From assembly GCA_019671005.1 (NCBI GenBank), contig CM033725.1, forward strand, positions 35,734,678 through 35,798,677: DNA of 64,000 nucleotides, given 5' to 3'. This DNA comes from Hibiscus mutabilis. Its lineage: Eukaryota > Streptophyta > Magnoliopsida > Malvales > Malvaceae. Below, one piece after another: positions 11,561-22,090 of the stretch. The notes beneath the pieces were generated by a model. It did no database searches, had not been told where the DNA came from, and saw only the letters and a list, made by a program, of their open reading frames with translations. Numbering within the stretch: position 1 is the first letter of the stretch; each line of letters opens with the position of its first letter. The translations under genes and the position numbers were made by a program.

Positions 11561-12239
11561 TTTTATCCAATTTGACCTATCGAGCAATGTCCATATGCAA
11601 TGAAATTTTACCAGCAAGTCTATAATACTATAATATACTAGCATGCCAAATTTCATAGCAATACAAATCCATTTAGTAGGTTTTCACCTTTATGAGCCAA
11701 ATATGCAAGTTTGGTCACTTTTAGCCATTACTAAAATCACTTTTAGGGCCTTAAACACTTATACATCACATAGACAATACATACACACCAAAAAGGCTAA
11801 AAGTAACTAGTTTAACTACTTTACCACAATTCTAGGAGTTTTTAGGGACAATATACATTACTTTAAGCTCGTAGAGACTTGCCAAAAACCTTCAAATTCC
11901 CGATCTTGCAAAGTTGACTCTGTTTACCCAAAATGCATGAGATGAAATGCATTAGGCATACTTTGCCTAGTGAGGTAGTCATAAACAATAGCAAAATCAA
12001 TGAGATACATTTCAAATCATGTTTTAACAATAACACTGCAATGATTCAAGTTTAATGACAATTATAACATGTTCTAATATTATTCCTTGGATCGAATCAA
12101 GGTAGTGGATACGCGAATTCCTACGCCTCACCAAATTAATGAATGTTCTAGTCTCTCTGCCTTGCCAATTGACCAATATCACAACATCTCTCTGCCTCGC
12201 CACAATAAAAGACTGTAGCCAAGGACCGTAGTCCAACCA

Positions 12240-12600
12240 CACCAATGAGCTCATGAATTCCATGGCATGCCAATTGTATCCAATGTCCTTTCGAATACAA
12301 GGTTCAATTTTCAATATCAATGTCAATGGTTCAATAGCAATGTCGATGATCAATATTTCCAATATCAATATCAATAACAATAATCCATGTATCAATAACA
12401 ATATTTTGATGACAATGACAATACCAATGTTCAATATCTATAACAATGCCTATTTAACATACAATGCCTATAACAATGATACTAGCCATATCCAATGATC
12501 AGTATTTCTATGTTACAATATCTCAATGTTAACAATGGAAATAACAATGATACTATGTTCAATGCTTCAATGCTATAACTTACCAGTGCTTAGCAATAAG
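12240..12600. repeat. Low-complexity CAAT/ATC/AAC-rich stretch
   Basis: The stretch is an imperfect mixture of CAATATCAATAACAATG-like words within the chromovirus LTR. It yields isoleucine/asparagine-rich open frames on both strands that should not be read as proteins. Confidence 0.75.
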
Positions 12601-13143
12601 TCCTCCAACGAGGTTCGATGCAATGACCCTTTGACAAAGAGTTAGCTATGCTAAAATCAATATCAATGAAATCGGGAGAAGGCACCTAGCCTATTCCCGA
12701 TAATCCGACTATACTCACCTTGATTTATGAAGCTCCTACGGCTCTCGGATGACGACTCCCTTGCTCCTAGCGTTTGATGGAGATGATGGATTTCCCATCT
12801 CCAGTTCTTGAGCTAGGTATAACAAGAGAACATGTTAATATCGATTCATGGATATTGAATTCAATATCCAAATTAGCTATTGGCTATTGGATTTAACGTA
12901 GATATTCAATAACTTTTGCTTGAAATTAAGCATCCACAATCCATGGGAGTTGACAATGGATAGAGGGTTTACTCTTACCCAATCAGTGGCTATCTAATAG
13001 TATCAATGGATCAAAGGAAGCTTAACTTTTGGATGCTTAATAAGAGAGGTGTTAGCTTAAGCTTGAGGAAGAAGACAACAATAGTGGTATGAGCTTAACT
13101 TGAAAATGGTGAAGGCACCAACAGATGAGAGTTTCGATGGAAG

Positions 13144-13151
13144 CCTTTATA
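13144..13151 (-). promoter_or_regulatory. Putative TATA box of chromovirus LTR
   Basis: The minus strand reads TATAAAGG, upstream of the bulk of the LTR in the direction of transcription. This is sequence match only. Confidence 0.35.
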
Positions 13152-13271
13152 CTACACAATAATGTTTCAAGTGTTTTAAACACTCTATCAAAACTTGGGG
13201 GTTAACCGATGAGGTTTCTCACAATGAAGGTTAAGCTTATAATATTAGTATCCATCTTTTCCTACTTTACA

Positions 13272-13514
13272 CATACTAAACAACAATAATTGCCCACATC
13301 AATATTGTCATCCTTTAATGAAAAAGGATGACTATAACACGTGAAGATGGAAAAGCTCTGATGGATGAGTTTGGCCTTAATCAATGAATTGACCTGCAGC
13401 ATCACCATTGTAATTGACCACATGGTCAATGGATACAATAAGTGCTGCTCCGGCCAAGGGTGAGCCATCTTCGCATGTGGTGCCTTCTCTTCATATTGGT
13501 TTACGTCTTCGTAT
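13272..13514 (-). pseudogene. DODA-like: DODA-like copy A, exon 3 remnant
   Basis: After the acceptor TTGTTGTAG the frame reads YEDVNQYEEKAPHAKMAHPW and PEQ, matching the LigB C-terminal region. It then needs two frame changes to read HVVNYNGDAAGQF and KAKLIHQSF. The family's last few residues cannot be recognised, and chromovirus LTR sequence probably begins near 13271. Confidence 0.82.
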
Positions 13515-13589
13515 CTACAACAAGAACAAAATCATCATAATTCAAACTATTAACATATAAACGAAACAAAAATTTCATTTAAATTCTAA

Positions 13590-13685
13590 GCCCTAGCCTT
13601 AAATTCTAAATCTTAAACCTTAAACCCTAAACCCTTAAAATACACCGTACCCTTAATTCCCTAAGCCCTAAACCTCAAACCTGAT
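13590..13685. repeat. Interstitial telomere-like CCTAAA/CCCTAA repeat in intron 2
   Basis: Degenerate runs such as CCTTAAACCCTAAACCC occupy intron 2 of copy A. The same intron in copy B carries a longer version (32140-32200 and 32400-32460). Such short tracts are common in plant introns. Confidence 0.7.
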
Positions 13686-13749
13686 TTTTTTGGTGTGGGA
13701 GTATAAATAGAAGCACCAAAAAAGACAGATGATTTCTACTCTATTTTAC

Positions 13750-14123
13750 CTTCCTTGAAGGAGAGCATCTTTAAGCCAAGTATCAAACTCTGAAGCCCAG
13801 GGAAGGACAACACCGTCCAAGTCTTGACTAAGGACGTCCAAGTTATGAGTGGCGGCTCCAGAACCCATGATGAGAACACCTTCGTCTTTGAGTGGGGCTA
13901 AAGCCTTTCCTAAGTTGTAATGGTAATTGCCATCTCTTTCTGACTGAACTGAGAGTTGGCAAACTGGGATTTTGGCCTCTGGAAACATGAGGAATAGTGG
14001 AACCCAAGCACCATGGTCTAGCCCACGTTCTCTATCTTCATCAACACGCTCAAAACCAGATGCCATAAGCAATTCCTTCACTCTTAGTGCCAACTCCGGT
14101 GCCCCTGGTGCTGGATATTTCAA
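13750..14123 (-). pseudogene. DODA-like: DODA-like copy A, exon 2 (open)
   Basis: The exon is fully open, about 125 codons, starting after an acceptor (AAACAG) with LKYPAPGAPELALRVKELL. It continues through GFERVDEDRERGLDHGAWVP, IPVCQLSVQS, YHYNLGKALAPLKDEGVLI, MGSGAATHNL, and ends WLKDALLQG before the donor AAG|GTAAAA. DHGAWVP contains the conserved histidine of the LigB fold. There is no start codon here; the first codon is TTG inside a protein, so this must not be read as a separate gene. Good conservation suggests the gene decayed fairly recently or under relaxed selection. Confidence 0.93.
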
Positions 14124-14594
14124 CTGTTTACATAAAAATAGTAAGTTGTTTTTAACACAAATTAGAAAATGTTGGTAATGAAAAGAAGTAAACCCTACTT
14201 TGGTTAGATATTAAAATTACTCTCACTGAGTGTTTAAAAAAAGTCCCATGAACATGTGTCGTCGACGTTGCCTGTTCTAATCCATTTGTGTCTTTGTTAA
14301 CACATGGTTTTGTCATGTAACACACGAATTTCTTTTTGGACGTTGTTAGTGTAATTTTTTGTCAAATAAATATTTACAAAATTGATTTACTCTTATCGAA
14401 GTATTGTTTTTAAAAGTAATCGGGATGGTTATCGTCTATTGAGAGAGTCTTTTTGGAAATGGTCTCTTTTATGACTCTAACTCTCTTGATTCTTCTATAA
14501 AAGACAAACCTTCACCTCATTGAATTACATAATAAAGAATTTTTCTTCAGTTTTTTTTGGCATTATTAGTGTATTTTTTTGTCCAAAAATTAGC

Positions 14595-15480
14595 TTGGAA
14601 AATCAAGTTGGTATCTAGCATCCTATCTGAAGGGACGAAAATGTGTGAGATTCTCCAAGTATATTGATTGAAAAATTGACCAAGTCATGGTCTAACAAAC
14701 GCTACTAAAGACAAGGTACATAACGCCGCTAATGACAAGATATATAGCGGCGTTTAAAGGAACAAACACCACTAAAGACAAGGTATATGGAGGCGTTTGG
14801 AGAACATACGCCACTAAAGACAAAGTATATAGCAGCGTTTGGAGGAACAAACGTCGCTATATACCTCAACTTTTTGTAAACACCGCTAACTGTCTCGGCG
14901 CATGATTTAGCGGCGCTTCTTGCGAGGTTTTTTAGTGCTGAGAGGGGTTTTAGCGGCGCTTAAAAACGCCGCTAAAAACCTATTTTGAGACATTTCTTTG
15001 GATAAACTAGTTTGTCACATGAAAATCAAGGAAGCCAATGATCTTAAAAATAAGGATTTGTCACTGTCAATGATTTATCTTTTAGGGCTAACCTTTTAGT
15101 ATCTTCTTTTGGTCCTAAACTTAACAAGTTCAAGAATGTTTGCAATGCAAAGAAGAAGGCCAAACCTCAAGTCAAAAGGCTTGTCAACTTCAAGAAACCT
15201 AGAAAAATCGAAAATCTAACAACTCAACGAATTTTTATACAGGCTGCAAGACAAGACACATGTTTTCAATCTCTAAGAGTCCCAATCGGAATGAAAGTAA
15301 ACCACAACTAATCAAAGATGTAGATGAAGTGATCGTCAATGTGATTTATAAGGTCAACTTGGTCGAAAACGATACTAAGTGGATAGTTAACATACGTGCT
15401 TCCAAATACTTTTACATCAATAGAGAGATGTTCATTGAATATAGTTGAAGGTGAATAAGTCTATATGAGTAATTCTAACA
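14595..15480 (+). pseudogene. Ty1/Copia gag-protease fragment in intron 1 of copy A
   Basis: Plus-strand frames resemble the C-terminal half of Copia gag: KMCEILQ...IEKLTKSWS before the insert at 14695-14990, then KKKAKPQVKRLVNFKKPRKI. The gag/pre-protease junction follows with WIVNIRASKYFYINREMFIE, matching the WxxDTGASxHxxxxxxxF protease start with the catalytic Asp replaced. The part before about 15062 is also present in copy B (60950-61155). The fragment is decayed and has no LTR, so it probably reached the intron as an old insertion before the duplication. Confidence 0.6.
14695..14990. mobile_element. CACTA-like or MITE insertion with 42-bp tandem units
   Basis: Copy B has an uninterrupted match to both flanks (around 61060-61085) but lacks this segment, so it is an insertion. 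It contains three near-identical units of 42-43 bp (14722-14763, 14764-14805, 14806-14848). Each is an imperfect hairpin of the form CGCCGCTAA...TAGCGGCG, followed by an inverted GCGGCG/CGCCGC-rich tail near 14890-14975. Such motifs are typical of the subterminal repeats of plant CACTA elements. No clear terminal CACTA or duplication was found. Confidence 0.68.
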
Positions 15481-15851
15481 GAGAAATACTCAATAAAGGA
15501 AATATTTTACTTGAACTTAATAATAAATTAAATTATAAAATTTAAAAGTGTCAATTTTAAATTAAATAAAAATTTTAGAGACTAAAATAAACGAAAAATA
15601 AATTTTGTAAATTTAACATGACATTTATTCTTTTTCACTAAAGTAAGACAGTCAGAAGTGACACATCTTATGATCTTATTATAAAAAAAATTATCAGTTT
15701 GAAATAAAATTGATAAAATAATTAAACATTGAGGGGGGAAATTACAAAATAACTTCACAAGGCAAGTCGATAAAAAAATAGTTTAGAGAGCAAACAATGC
15801 TTTGAACCTAATAATAACGAAAAAGGCATAAAGCTAAAAAATGTTCATAAA

Positions 15852-16250
15852 GCTTTGATTGAATAGTCACTTTGACCCCTATTTTTTTTGAAGCAGTTTA
15901 ACCTTTAAAGTTTCATTTTAGGTCAAAATGGCCCATTTGTGGATGCAAACTGTCAGTCAACTAACGATAAACAACTTAAAATAATTTGACAAAATGACAC
16001 GTCAACAGAAAAATAATTTTATATTTTTATAATTTTATAAAATTATTTTTTGACTGTTGTGATATTTTTAAAATCTAACATATTTGTCTATATGACACAG
16101 TCATGTAGGTTTGTTATGCTATTTCAGATCATTTATTGTTAGTTAACTAACGATTTTCAATCGCAAATGGGTCATTTTGACCTAAAATGAAACGTTGAAG
16201 GTTAATTGCTTCAAAAAGAATAAAAGCCAAAATAACTATTCAGTCAAACC
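15852..16250. mobile_element. Foldback MITE with about 140-bp inverted arms
   Basis: The left arm (from GCTTTGATTGAATAGTCA) and the reverse complement of the right arm (GGTTTGACTGAATAGTTA) align over roughly 140 bp. Shared blocks include TTTCATTTTAGGTCAAAATG and GTTAGTTAACTAACG-like words; an AT-rich centre separates the arms. Long inverted repeats suggest a Mutator-like foldback element. I could not identify a target duplication. It sits at the 3' border of dioxygenase exon 1. Confidence 0.78.
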
Positions 16251-16271
16251 TTAAGGTATTTTTTACATTAT

Positions 16272-16471
16272 ATAGTCGTGGATTGTATCATTGTGTTGAA
16301 CGATGTTAACGGGGGAAAAGAAGTGTCCCAGTGACCAGAGATGACGAGGATGGATTTGGGTATTTGGGGAAACACCTTCTCCTTCCATGACACCAAGAAA
16401 CGCCGTGCCGGAAGCGAGTCGTCTATAGGCAGCGTTGGCTATCCGTGTGAAATGTAGAACGTATCCTCCAT
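16272..16471 (-). pseudogene. DODA-like: DODA-like copy A, exon 1 remnant
   Basis: Reading from ATG at 16471 gives MEDTFYISHG, a stop (TAG at 16441-16439, where the family has Ser of HGSP), PTLPIDDSLPARRFLVSW, KEKVFPQIPKSILVISGHWD and TSFPP. A one-base loss in a C-run then shifts the frame, after which VNIVQHNDTIHDY continues. The remaining few codons expected before intron 1 are missing, and foldback MITE sequence starts about 20 bp further on. The start was chosen because it is the first in-frame ATG directly before the conserved DTFYISHG. Confidence 0.88.
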
Positions 16472-16552
16472 CGTCAACGCCTTTTTCTTTTGACGATATT
16501 TGAGCAATTAAAATTGATTTGCAAATGCCAACTCTGAGCCTGACTACACCTA

Positions 16553-16561
16553 TTTTATATA
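16553..16561 (-). promoter_or_regulatory. Putative TATA box of DODA-like copy A
   Basis: The minus strand reads TATATAAAA, 82 bp before the ATG at 16471. Spacing fits a plant promoter with a short leader. The region 16472-16950 between the ATG and the Ogre-1 LTR otherwise holds only a short tandem repeat. Confidence 0.45.
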
Positions 16562-16644
16562 TTTGTATAGCTCGTAATTTCTCTGTTTATACCTAAAGAG
16601 TAACGCCATTGGTTGGCCAGCTTAACCGTATCAAATCAGTGCTT

Positions 16645-16712
16645 AATAAACTATTCAAATCATTGCCTAATAAAGTATTCAAATCATTGAATAATAAACT
16701 ATTCGATACTGC
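16645..16712. repeat. 24-bp tandem repeat, about 2.7 copies
   Basis: TAATAAACTATTCAAATCAT and close variants repeat head to tail about 24 bp apart, upstream of the dioxygenase pseudogene. Confidence 0.7.
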
Positions 16713-16954
16713 CACCAAGTGGGGAAGATCAAATCTCATCAATCCAGGGATATTCTAGATGAGTTGGCTTTCATTTAAATTATACACTATAATTATTTAA
16801 TTTTACACTCATTTAAGATTGCGGACTAATTGAGTTTTGTTGATGCGAGAAAGTTAATGGTAGTTTTTGGCGGTTTATCGTTTCGGCTTTGGCTTGAAAA
16901 CCGTAGATGGTGGTTGGAGTGAGGAGTATGTGGAGAGAAAGATAGAGAAATCCT

Positions 16955-18603
16955 TTTCTGTGTGTAATAAAGGATGGACGGAGGGACTAAAAGAGTGATT
17001 TTGAAAGGCGGAAGGGCTGCGGGCGTGATTAAGGCGATATAGAGGGATTTGAAGAGGCAAATAACCCATTTGTTTTTAAAACAAAAATAAACCTCATTTT
17101 TTTTACCCAAAAACGGATAATTTTCCTTCAAAAAAACTGATAACCTTCCTCCACCGGCGGCCGACGAACTATACCCTAACTCTAAAGCCTCTTCCCCTTC
17201 TAAACCCAGATTTAAAACTCGTTTCTTTTAAAAAAAAACTCCTCATTTGACTCAAAATCTAAAAAAACGAAGTTGTCTATTTTGAAAACACGAGCAAAGA
17301 GTTCCCTCTTTGAGAGATTCCCAACCGACTCACAACTTGCGGCTTCTGAATAGAAATCGAACGGTTTGTTACCGGCAGGAATCGAAGAGACGAGAAGAAT
17401 GTCGAACAACCACTAAGGTAAAATGGAACCTAAATCTCTTTTAAAGTATGCTTCGAAATGAATAGTAAGGAGAACATACCTCTAAAATCCTTGAGGCTTT
17501 TGTTTTTATCTATTGATTTCTCTAAATATCCCCGTTGTTGGCTAGGGTTTTCAATTGCTTTCTTTTGGTCTTTATATAACCCGAATATTACATTGATTTG
17601 CATGCTTTATACAAAATAGAAAAATGGACATTAAAATTCTATTGGTTGATGCTTGTCCTTTTTGTTTGGATTCATCTGATAGTCTGCCAATGTTGGTTTG
17701 TTGGGGAGATCATTCTGATATCGCTTTGATTTTTCTTGCGTGTGATGAATTTCTTGAAAGAGAGGGGGGACTAGACGAATACAATACACCGACGTGGCTA
17801 TTGACGTGACTGGGCGATGGCGAGGTGGTGCTCAGTTGTTGGCTCCTCCTGCCAATGTGGAGGCGAAGGTGGCACTGGAGAGATGAGGAGTCGGGCGGTG
17901 TTGTACACGCGCTAGTGGGGAGATGGAGAGCCGTGCGAGTGGCACGTGCAAGAGCTGAACGATCACTCTCGGTATAACCTAGACCGTTCGATCTCCCTTC
18001 CAAATCTGACGGTTCAGGATGGGTTACGCAAAAATACAAGGGTGTTAGGGTTTGGATAAATTAGGGTTGGGGATTTAATTGTAACTGGGCCATAAACGAG
18101 CCTTTAACTTACTTGTTTGTACATGGACTCTATATATGTATGTATGAACTGAATTTTAATAAAAGGTGGGCTGAGTTTTATTTAATGTTGGGCTTCTATT
18201 TAACTATAATAGTTGTATATATACATTTATATTTTTGGGCTTTTTAATATAACAAAGCTTATAATTTAAAATAGATAATAACCATAACCATGATAATGTT
18301 TCTGCACTTTGAGATTTTAATATACTAATGATAATAATGAGATAGTAATAATGGATAAACCAAGATAAGAATAGTGATAAAAAATAATGGTGGTAAAGGA
18401 AATAACGAAATAATACTTATACTAATTTTGAATTTTTGATGATAGTTATATATATAACTAAGGGGTTGATTATATATGGGCCCTTATTTAATTATACTAA
18501 TAGAAACTTTTTGTTCTTTTGGGTGTTAATAAAATAGAAAGCCCTTTATTGCATTAACAAAAATGTAAAACGGGTCAATCCTCAGACAAAATTAGTGATT
18601 ACA
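16955..18603 (-). mobile_element. Partial 3' LTR of Ogre-1
   Basis: On the minus strand it begins TGTAATCACTAATTTTGTC at 18603 and matches the solo LTR (9865 to 8187) throughout, including the TATA box (17578-17570) and a GC-rich block at 17790-18010. Homology stops near 16955, so the rest of the LTR is absent. The LTR start is preceded by the polypurine tract GCAAAGAGGGGCAGC (18618-18604). Confidence 0.88.
17570..17578 (-). promoter_or_regulatory. Putative TATA box of Ogre-1 LTR
   Basis: The minus strand reads TATATAAAG, at the same place as in the solo LTR (8896-8888). Confidence 0.5.
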
Positions 18604-20105
18604 GCTGCCCCTCTTTGCTTATCCTTGTGGAACAAGAATAAAGCAAAGACATGAGCACTAATTTTATCCCACTTCCCTGTTTGAAGATTCAAAGCTGTGA
18701 GTTCCTCTTATAAAGAATTTTTCACCCTTCATCTTCCTGAAATTTGGAGCTATGAGTATCTGTCTCCTTCGCCCCGAAGTCCTTAAGCTACGGGTATATG
18801 CCCCTTTTGCTCCAAAAACCCTGAGCTATGAGTATTTGCCTCATTCGCCCTGAAATCCTTAAGCTTTGAGTATCTGCCTCTTTTGCTCTGAAATCCTGAT
18901 ACGGCGAGTTTGAAATCCTTCGCCTGAAACCCTTGAGCTATGAGTATCTGCCTCGTTCGCTCTGAAATCTTGATATAACGAGTCTGAAATCCTTAAGCTA
19001 TGAGCATGAGCCTCTTTCGCTCTAAAGTCCTAATACGACAAGTTTGAAATCCCTCGCCTAAAATCCTTTTCGGGATTCCACTTTGTCGTCTACTCCTCTT
19101 CTTAGGAGGTACTTGACCTATTTTCGGATATATGTAGATAGAGATGAAATGCTATAATGGTATGAGTTAGCATGCTCTTAACCTAGGTATGTCTAACTAG
19201 GTTTGATGCATGAATGACAACAATTTTTAAACTTTCTCGGACACTTTCTCTTCTTGGTCCCTTGACTTCAACCCTCTCTTCTCTTCTTTGCAATGGCAGT
19301 GCCTCCTCCCTCACTCGGGTTCGCCCTTTATTCCCCTTTTTCTTGAGCTCCTGAACCTTTTCCTCTAAAACGCCTTTTCAGGTTTTCACTTTAGAGATTT
19401 TCTTTTTCTCTTCTTTCTTCTTCTTCTTTCTTTCTTTCTTTCTTTCTTTTCTTTTTTCTTTTTTTATTTTTTTCTCTTTTGGATTTTAATGATGCCTTTT
19501 CTCAGTGAATTTTTCAATTTCACCTTCAATGTCTTCTTGCCTTAACTGCGGTAGACTTCTTTCCTATTTGGGAACAAACTTGCACTTAATAGGTTAAATT
19601 ATAGTAATGCCAAGAAACCCTTTGTTTTTTTCAAAATCTATGCCAATCTATCTGCGGGATGCATGCGAAATAGGCAATAGAAACTAGAACAAAATTTTAT
19701 TGATACTTAAAGGAATACTAGGATAATTTTGAAATTCATGGAAAACATGAGAAAATGAAAAAGATATAGATGGTGTCAACTGCATGAATTATGAGAACCA
19801 TCGACCTCAGTAGATCTCTCGCTGGCTACCCTTGGTCGTTACTCCCGATGACCCAAACCGAAGCATAGTCCCTCAATTGAAACGAAGCCTGACAATCGAA
19901 TGCCAAAATTTAAGTTTATCTAAATCATCCTTTTCGGATTTTCAATTTAGATCCTCATTTGGTTTTAAGGCGCCCATTACCCTCATTTTCTTTCTTTTCT
20001 CTTTTTTTTCCTTTTTTTCCTTTTCCTTTTCCTTGTTTTTATTTTGTTTTTGTTTTTCTTTCTCTTTTTTTCTTTATTTTTTCCTTTTTCTTCTTTTTCT
20101 TCTTC
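18604..20105 (-). repeat. Ogre-1 3' untranslated region with degenerate repeats
   Basis: There is no gene between the integrase stop and the LTR. At 18690-19060 the words GAGCTATGAGTATCTGCCTC and GCTCTGAAATCC recur five or six times at roughly 60-bp spacing. Two long pyrimidine tracts (19405-19470, TTTC-rich; 19985-20105) read as phenylalanine/serine-rich open frames on the plus strand that are not real. Tandem repeats in this position are usual for Tat/Ogre elements. Confidence 0.75.
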
Positions 20106-21183
20106 TCAGACATAGTACTTCTTGACAGAGTCTTAGTTTATGGGATTGTTTAGCTCTTTTCCATCCATTTCTGCTAGGATTAATGCTCCGCCAGAGAAAG
20201 CCTTTTTTACAACATAAGGCCCTTCCCAATTGGGCATCCACTTCCACCGAAGTCTCTTTGATTCAACAAGATCCTCTCAATCACCAGATCCTGTTCTCAA
20301 AATTCCCTCGGGCGAACTTTTTTGTTATAAGCTTGCATCATCCTTTTCTAATACATTTGGCCATAACAGATGGCTTTCAACCTTTTCTCTTCAATGAGGT
20401 TCAACTAATCAAATCTGGCTTGCATTCATTCGGCTTCATACAACTTTACCTCGTTCAGAATTCGAAGTGACAGAATTTCCACCTTGATGGGTAATACTGC
20501 CTCCATGCCATATACCAAAGAGTATGGCGTTGCCCCGATGGAGGTTCTCATAGAGGTCGATAGGCAAACAGAGCAAAAGGAAGCCTTTCATGCCAATCCT
20601 TGAAAGTCTCTGTGGTTTTTGCTATGATCTTCTTAATATTTTTATTTGCCGCTTCTACTGCTCCATTCATCTTGAGGCGATAAGCAGTAGAGTTATGGTG
20701 CACAATTATGAATTGCTCACACACTCCGCTCATCATCTTGTTATTCAAGTTGGAAGCATTGTCGGTGATGATTTTTTCAGGCAGACCGTAGCAACATATG
20801 ATTTCTTTCTTAAGAAACTTACAAACTGTCGCTCTTGTGATGTTAGCGTACGAGGCAGCTTCTACCCACTTGGTGAAGTAATCGATAGCTACTAAGATGA
20901 AGCGATGCCCATTGGAAGCCTTCAGGTGTATCTGACCAATGACATCCATTCCCTAAGCGGTAAACGGCCATGGTGAGTTCATGACATAAAGTGGCATTGG
21001 TGAGGAGTGTATCTTATCAGCATAGATTTGATATTTATGGCATTTTTTTGCATAACTGATGCAATCTCCGTCCATGGTTGACCAGAAGTAACCATATCTC
21101 ATGATTTTTCTAGCCATCGAGAATCCACTGGCGCGAGTTCCACACAAACCTCCATGGACCTCCGCTAAGATGGTTTCGGCCTC
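20106..21183 (-). pseudogene. Ogre-1 integrase
   Basis: The zinc-binding N-terminus (MCGTRASGFSMARKIMRYGY, KKCHKYQIYADK) lies at 21147-20953. The core at 20949-20548 has IDYFTKWVEAA, ITDNASNLNNK and NGAVEAANKNIKKI, including the second Asp and the Glu of the DDE site. The C-terminal region, in other frames down to the stop at 20106, has WEGPYVVKKAF and a VKKYYV ending. It would insert element DNA into the genome. Lesions include a Trp-to-stop between the zinc finger and core (20950 region) and several frame changes after 20548. The CHKC motif reads CHKY, losing a zinc-ligand cysteine. Confidence 0.88.
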
Positions 21184-22090
21184 TCAGGCATTGACACACC
21201 TTAACAATATTTGATCTTTGCTTCTTTTGTACAAAACCTCCCAGTCAAAGATGTACCTCGATACTAACCTTCTAATAGTTCTTTTATTGTTATCGTCGGT
21301 GTCTTTTGGATAAGTCTGGAACTTGATGTACTGGAGAATGTCATGATACCGTGGATTGTCTTCCTCTTCATCTTCCAAACTATAGCAATGGGCTGGTACC
21401 TCAAAAGTTTGCATCTCGATTGGCTTCATCTCGGCTGTCTGGCTTACATCGAACACAGTGACCAATGTGGCTAGAGCATCGACCATCTGATTATCCTCTC
21501 TTGGCAAGTAGGCAAAGCTAATTTCTTCAAAATCTTTGACCAAATCTTGGATCTAACCATAGTACTTGATTAACTTCGAAGCTCTAGTCTCTCATCCTTT
21601 TTGAAGCTAGTAGATTAACAAGGAAGAGTCTCTAAAGACCTGAAGTAATTTGATCTTTTTTTCTATGGATGCCCGGAGTCCCATGGCACAAGCCTCATAT
21701 TTGGCTATATTGTTGGTGCAGAAGAATTCCAACCTACTCGTGAAGGGATAGTAGATGTTTTCAGGAGAAATCAATATTACCCCTATTCCATGGCCCAAGG
21801 CATTCGATGCTCCATCAAAATAAAGCCTACATCCCTCATTCTCGATAGTGGGCCTCCCTTCGGTCAAATCACAAATTAAGTCTTCATTTGAAAAACTGGA
21901 ATCCAAAGGCTCGTAATCATCCGAAGCGCGGCTTGCCAAAAGATCTGCTACCAAACTTCTTTTCACCACTTTCTAGCTAACATAAACAATATCGAATTCT
22001 GATAATAACATTTGCCAACATGCCATTTTCTCGGTTAGCGCTAGCGCTTCCATCTGGAATTTTTGTGGATCTATTCAAGAAATTAAGCAA
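21184..22090 (-). pseudogene. Ogre-1 additional (archaeal-type) RNase H
   Basis: The frame 21969-21607 carries LYFDGASNALGHGIGVILIS, FFCTNNIAKYEACAMGL and a late DSSLLIY. These give the first Asp, the Glu region and the second Asp of an RNase H fold. A following frame (21543-21184) has FAYLPREDNQMVDALATL, the last RNase H helix, and a linker to integrase. A second RNase H after the RT-linked one is a marker of the Tat/Ogre lineage. A stop and frame change separate the two parts. Confidence 0.85.

Larger units (their letters stand above)
10851..13271 (-). mobile_element. 5' LTR of the chromovirus (right end approximate)
   Basis: The left end TGTAACACC lies 4 bp from the primer site, so it is the 3' terminus of a minus-strand LTR. 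The right end is uncertain: TTTACA ending at 13271 would give matching TGTA/TACA termini, and dioxygenase exon 3 sequence begins just beyond. The LTR holds a cluster of GTATCGATAC-like palindromes (11240-11560), a CAAT/ATC-rich low-complexity stretch (12240-12600) and a TATA-like TATAAAGG on the minus strand at 13151-13144. No protein is encoded; open frames at 12024-12498 come from the low-complexity repeat. Confidence 0.68.
13272..16471 (-). pseudogene. DODA-like: LigB-family extradiol dioxygenase (DODA-like), copy A
   Basis: Three exons on the minus strand rebuild the layout of a plant 4,5-DOPA-extradiol-dioxygenase-like (LigB) protein. Exon 1 is 16471 to about 16272, exon 2 is 14123-13750 and exon 3 is 13514 to about 13272. 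The family opens aromatic catechol rings using Fe(II); in betalain-making plants one paralogue makes betalamic acid, elsewhere the role is less clear. Splice sites between exons 2 and 3 are canonical. Lesions: a TAG in the HGSP motif, a frameshift in a C-run of exon 1, loss of the end of exon 1 at a foldback MITE, and two frameshifts in exon 3. Intron 1 is swollen by a Copia fragment, a CACTA-like insert and the MITE. It is a pseudogene; I cannot tell whether an intact copy exists elsewhere. Confidence 0.88.

Noticed and set aside
12024..12498. Hydrophobic isoleucine-rich protein (minus) and asparagine-rich protein (plus)
   Set aside because: Both come from the CAAT/ATC low-complexity stretch in the chromovirus LTR; the apparent membrane segments are a base-composition effect.
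13746..14123. Functional betalain (DODA) gene
   Set aside because: It is a single internal exon with no start codon; exon 1 has a stop and frameshift and exon 3 is broken.
19832..20153. Phenylalanine/serine-rich small membrane protein
   Set aside because: Produced by a long pyrimidine tract in the Ogre-1 3' region, on the strand opposite to the element.
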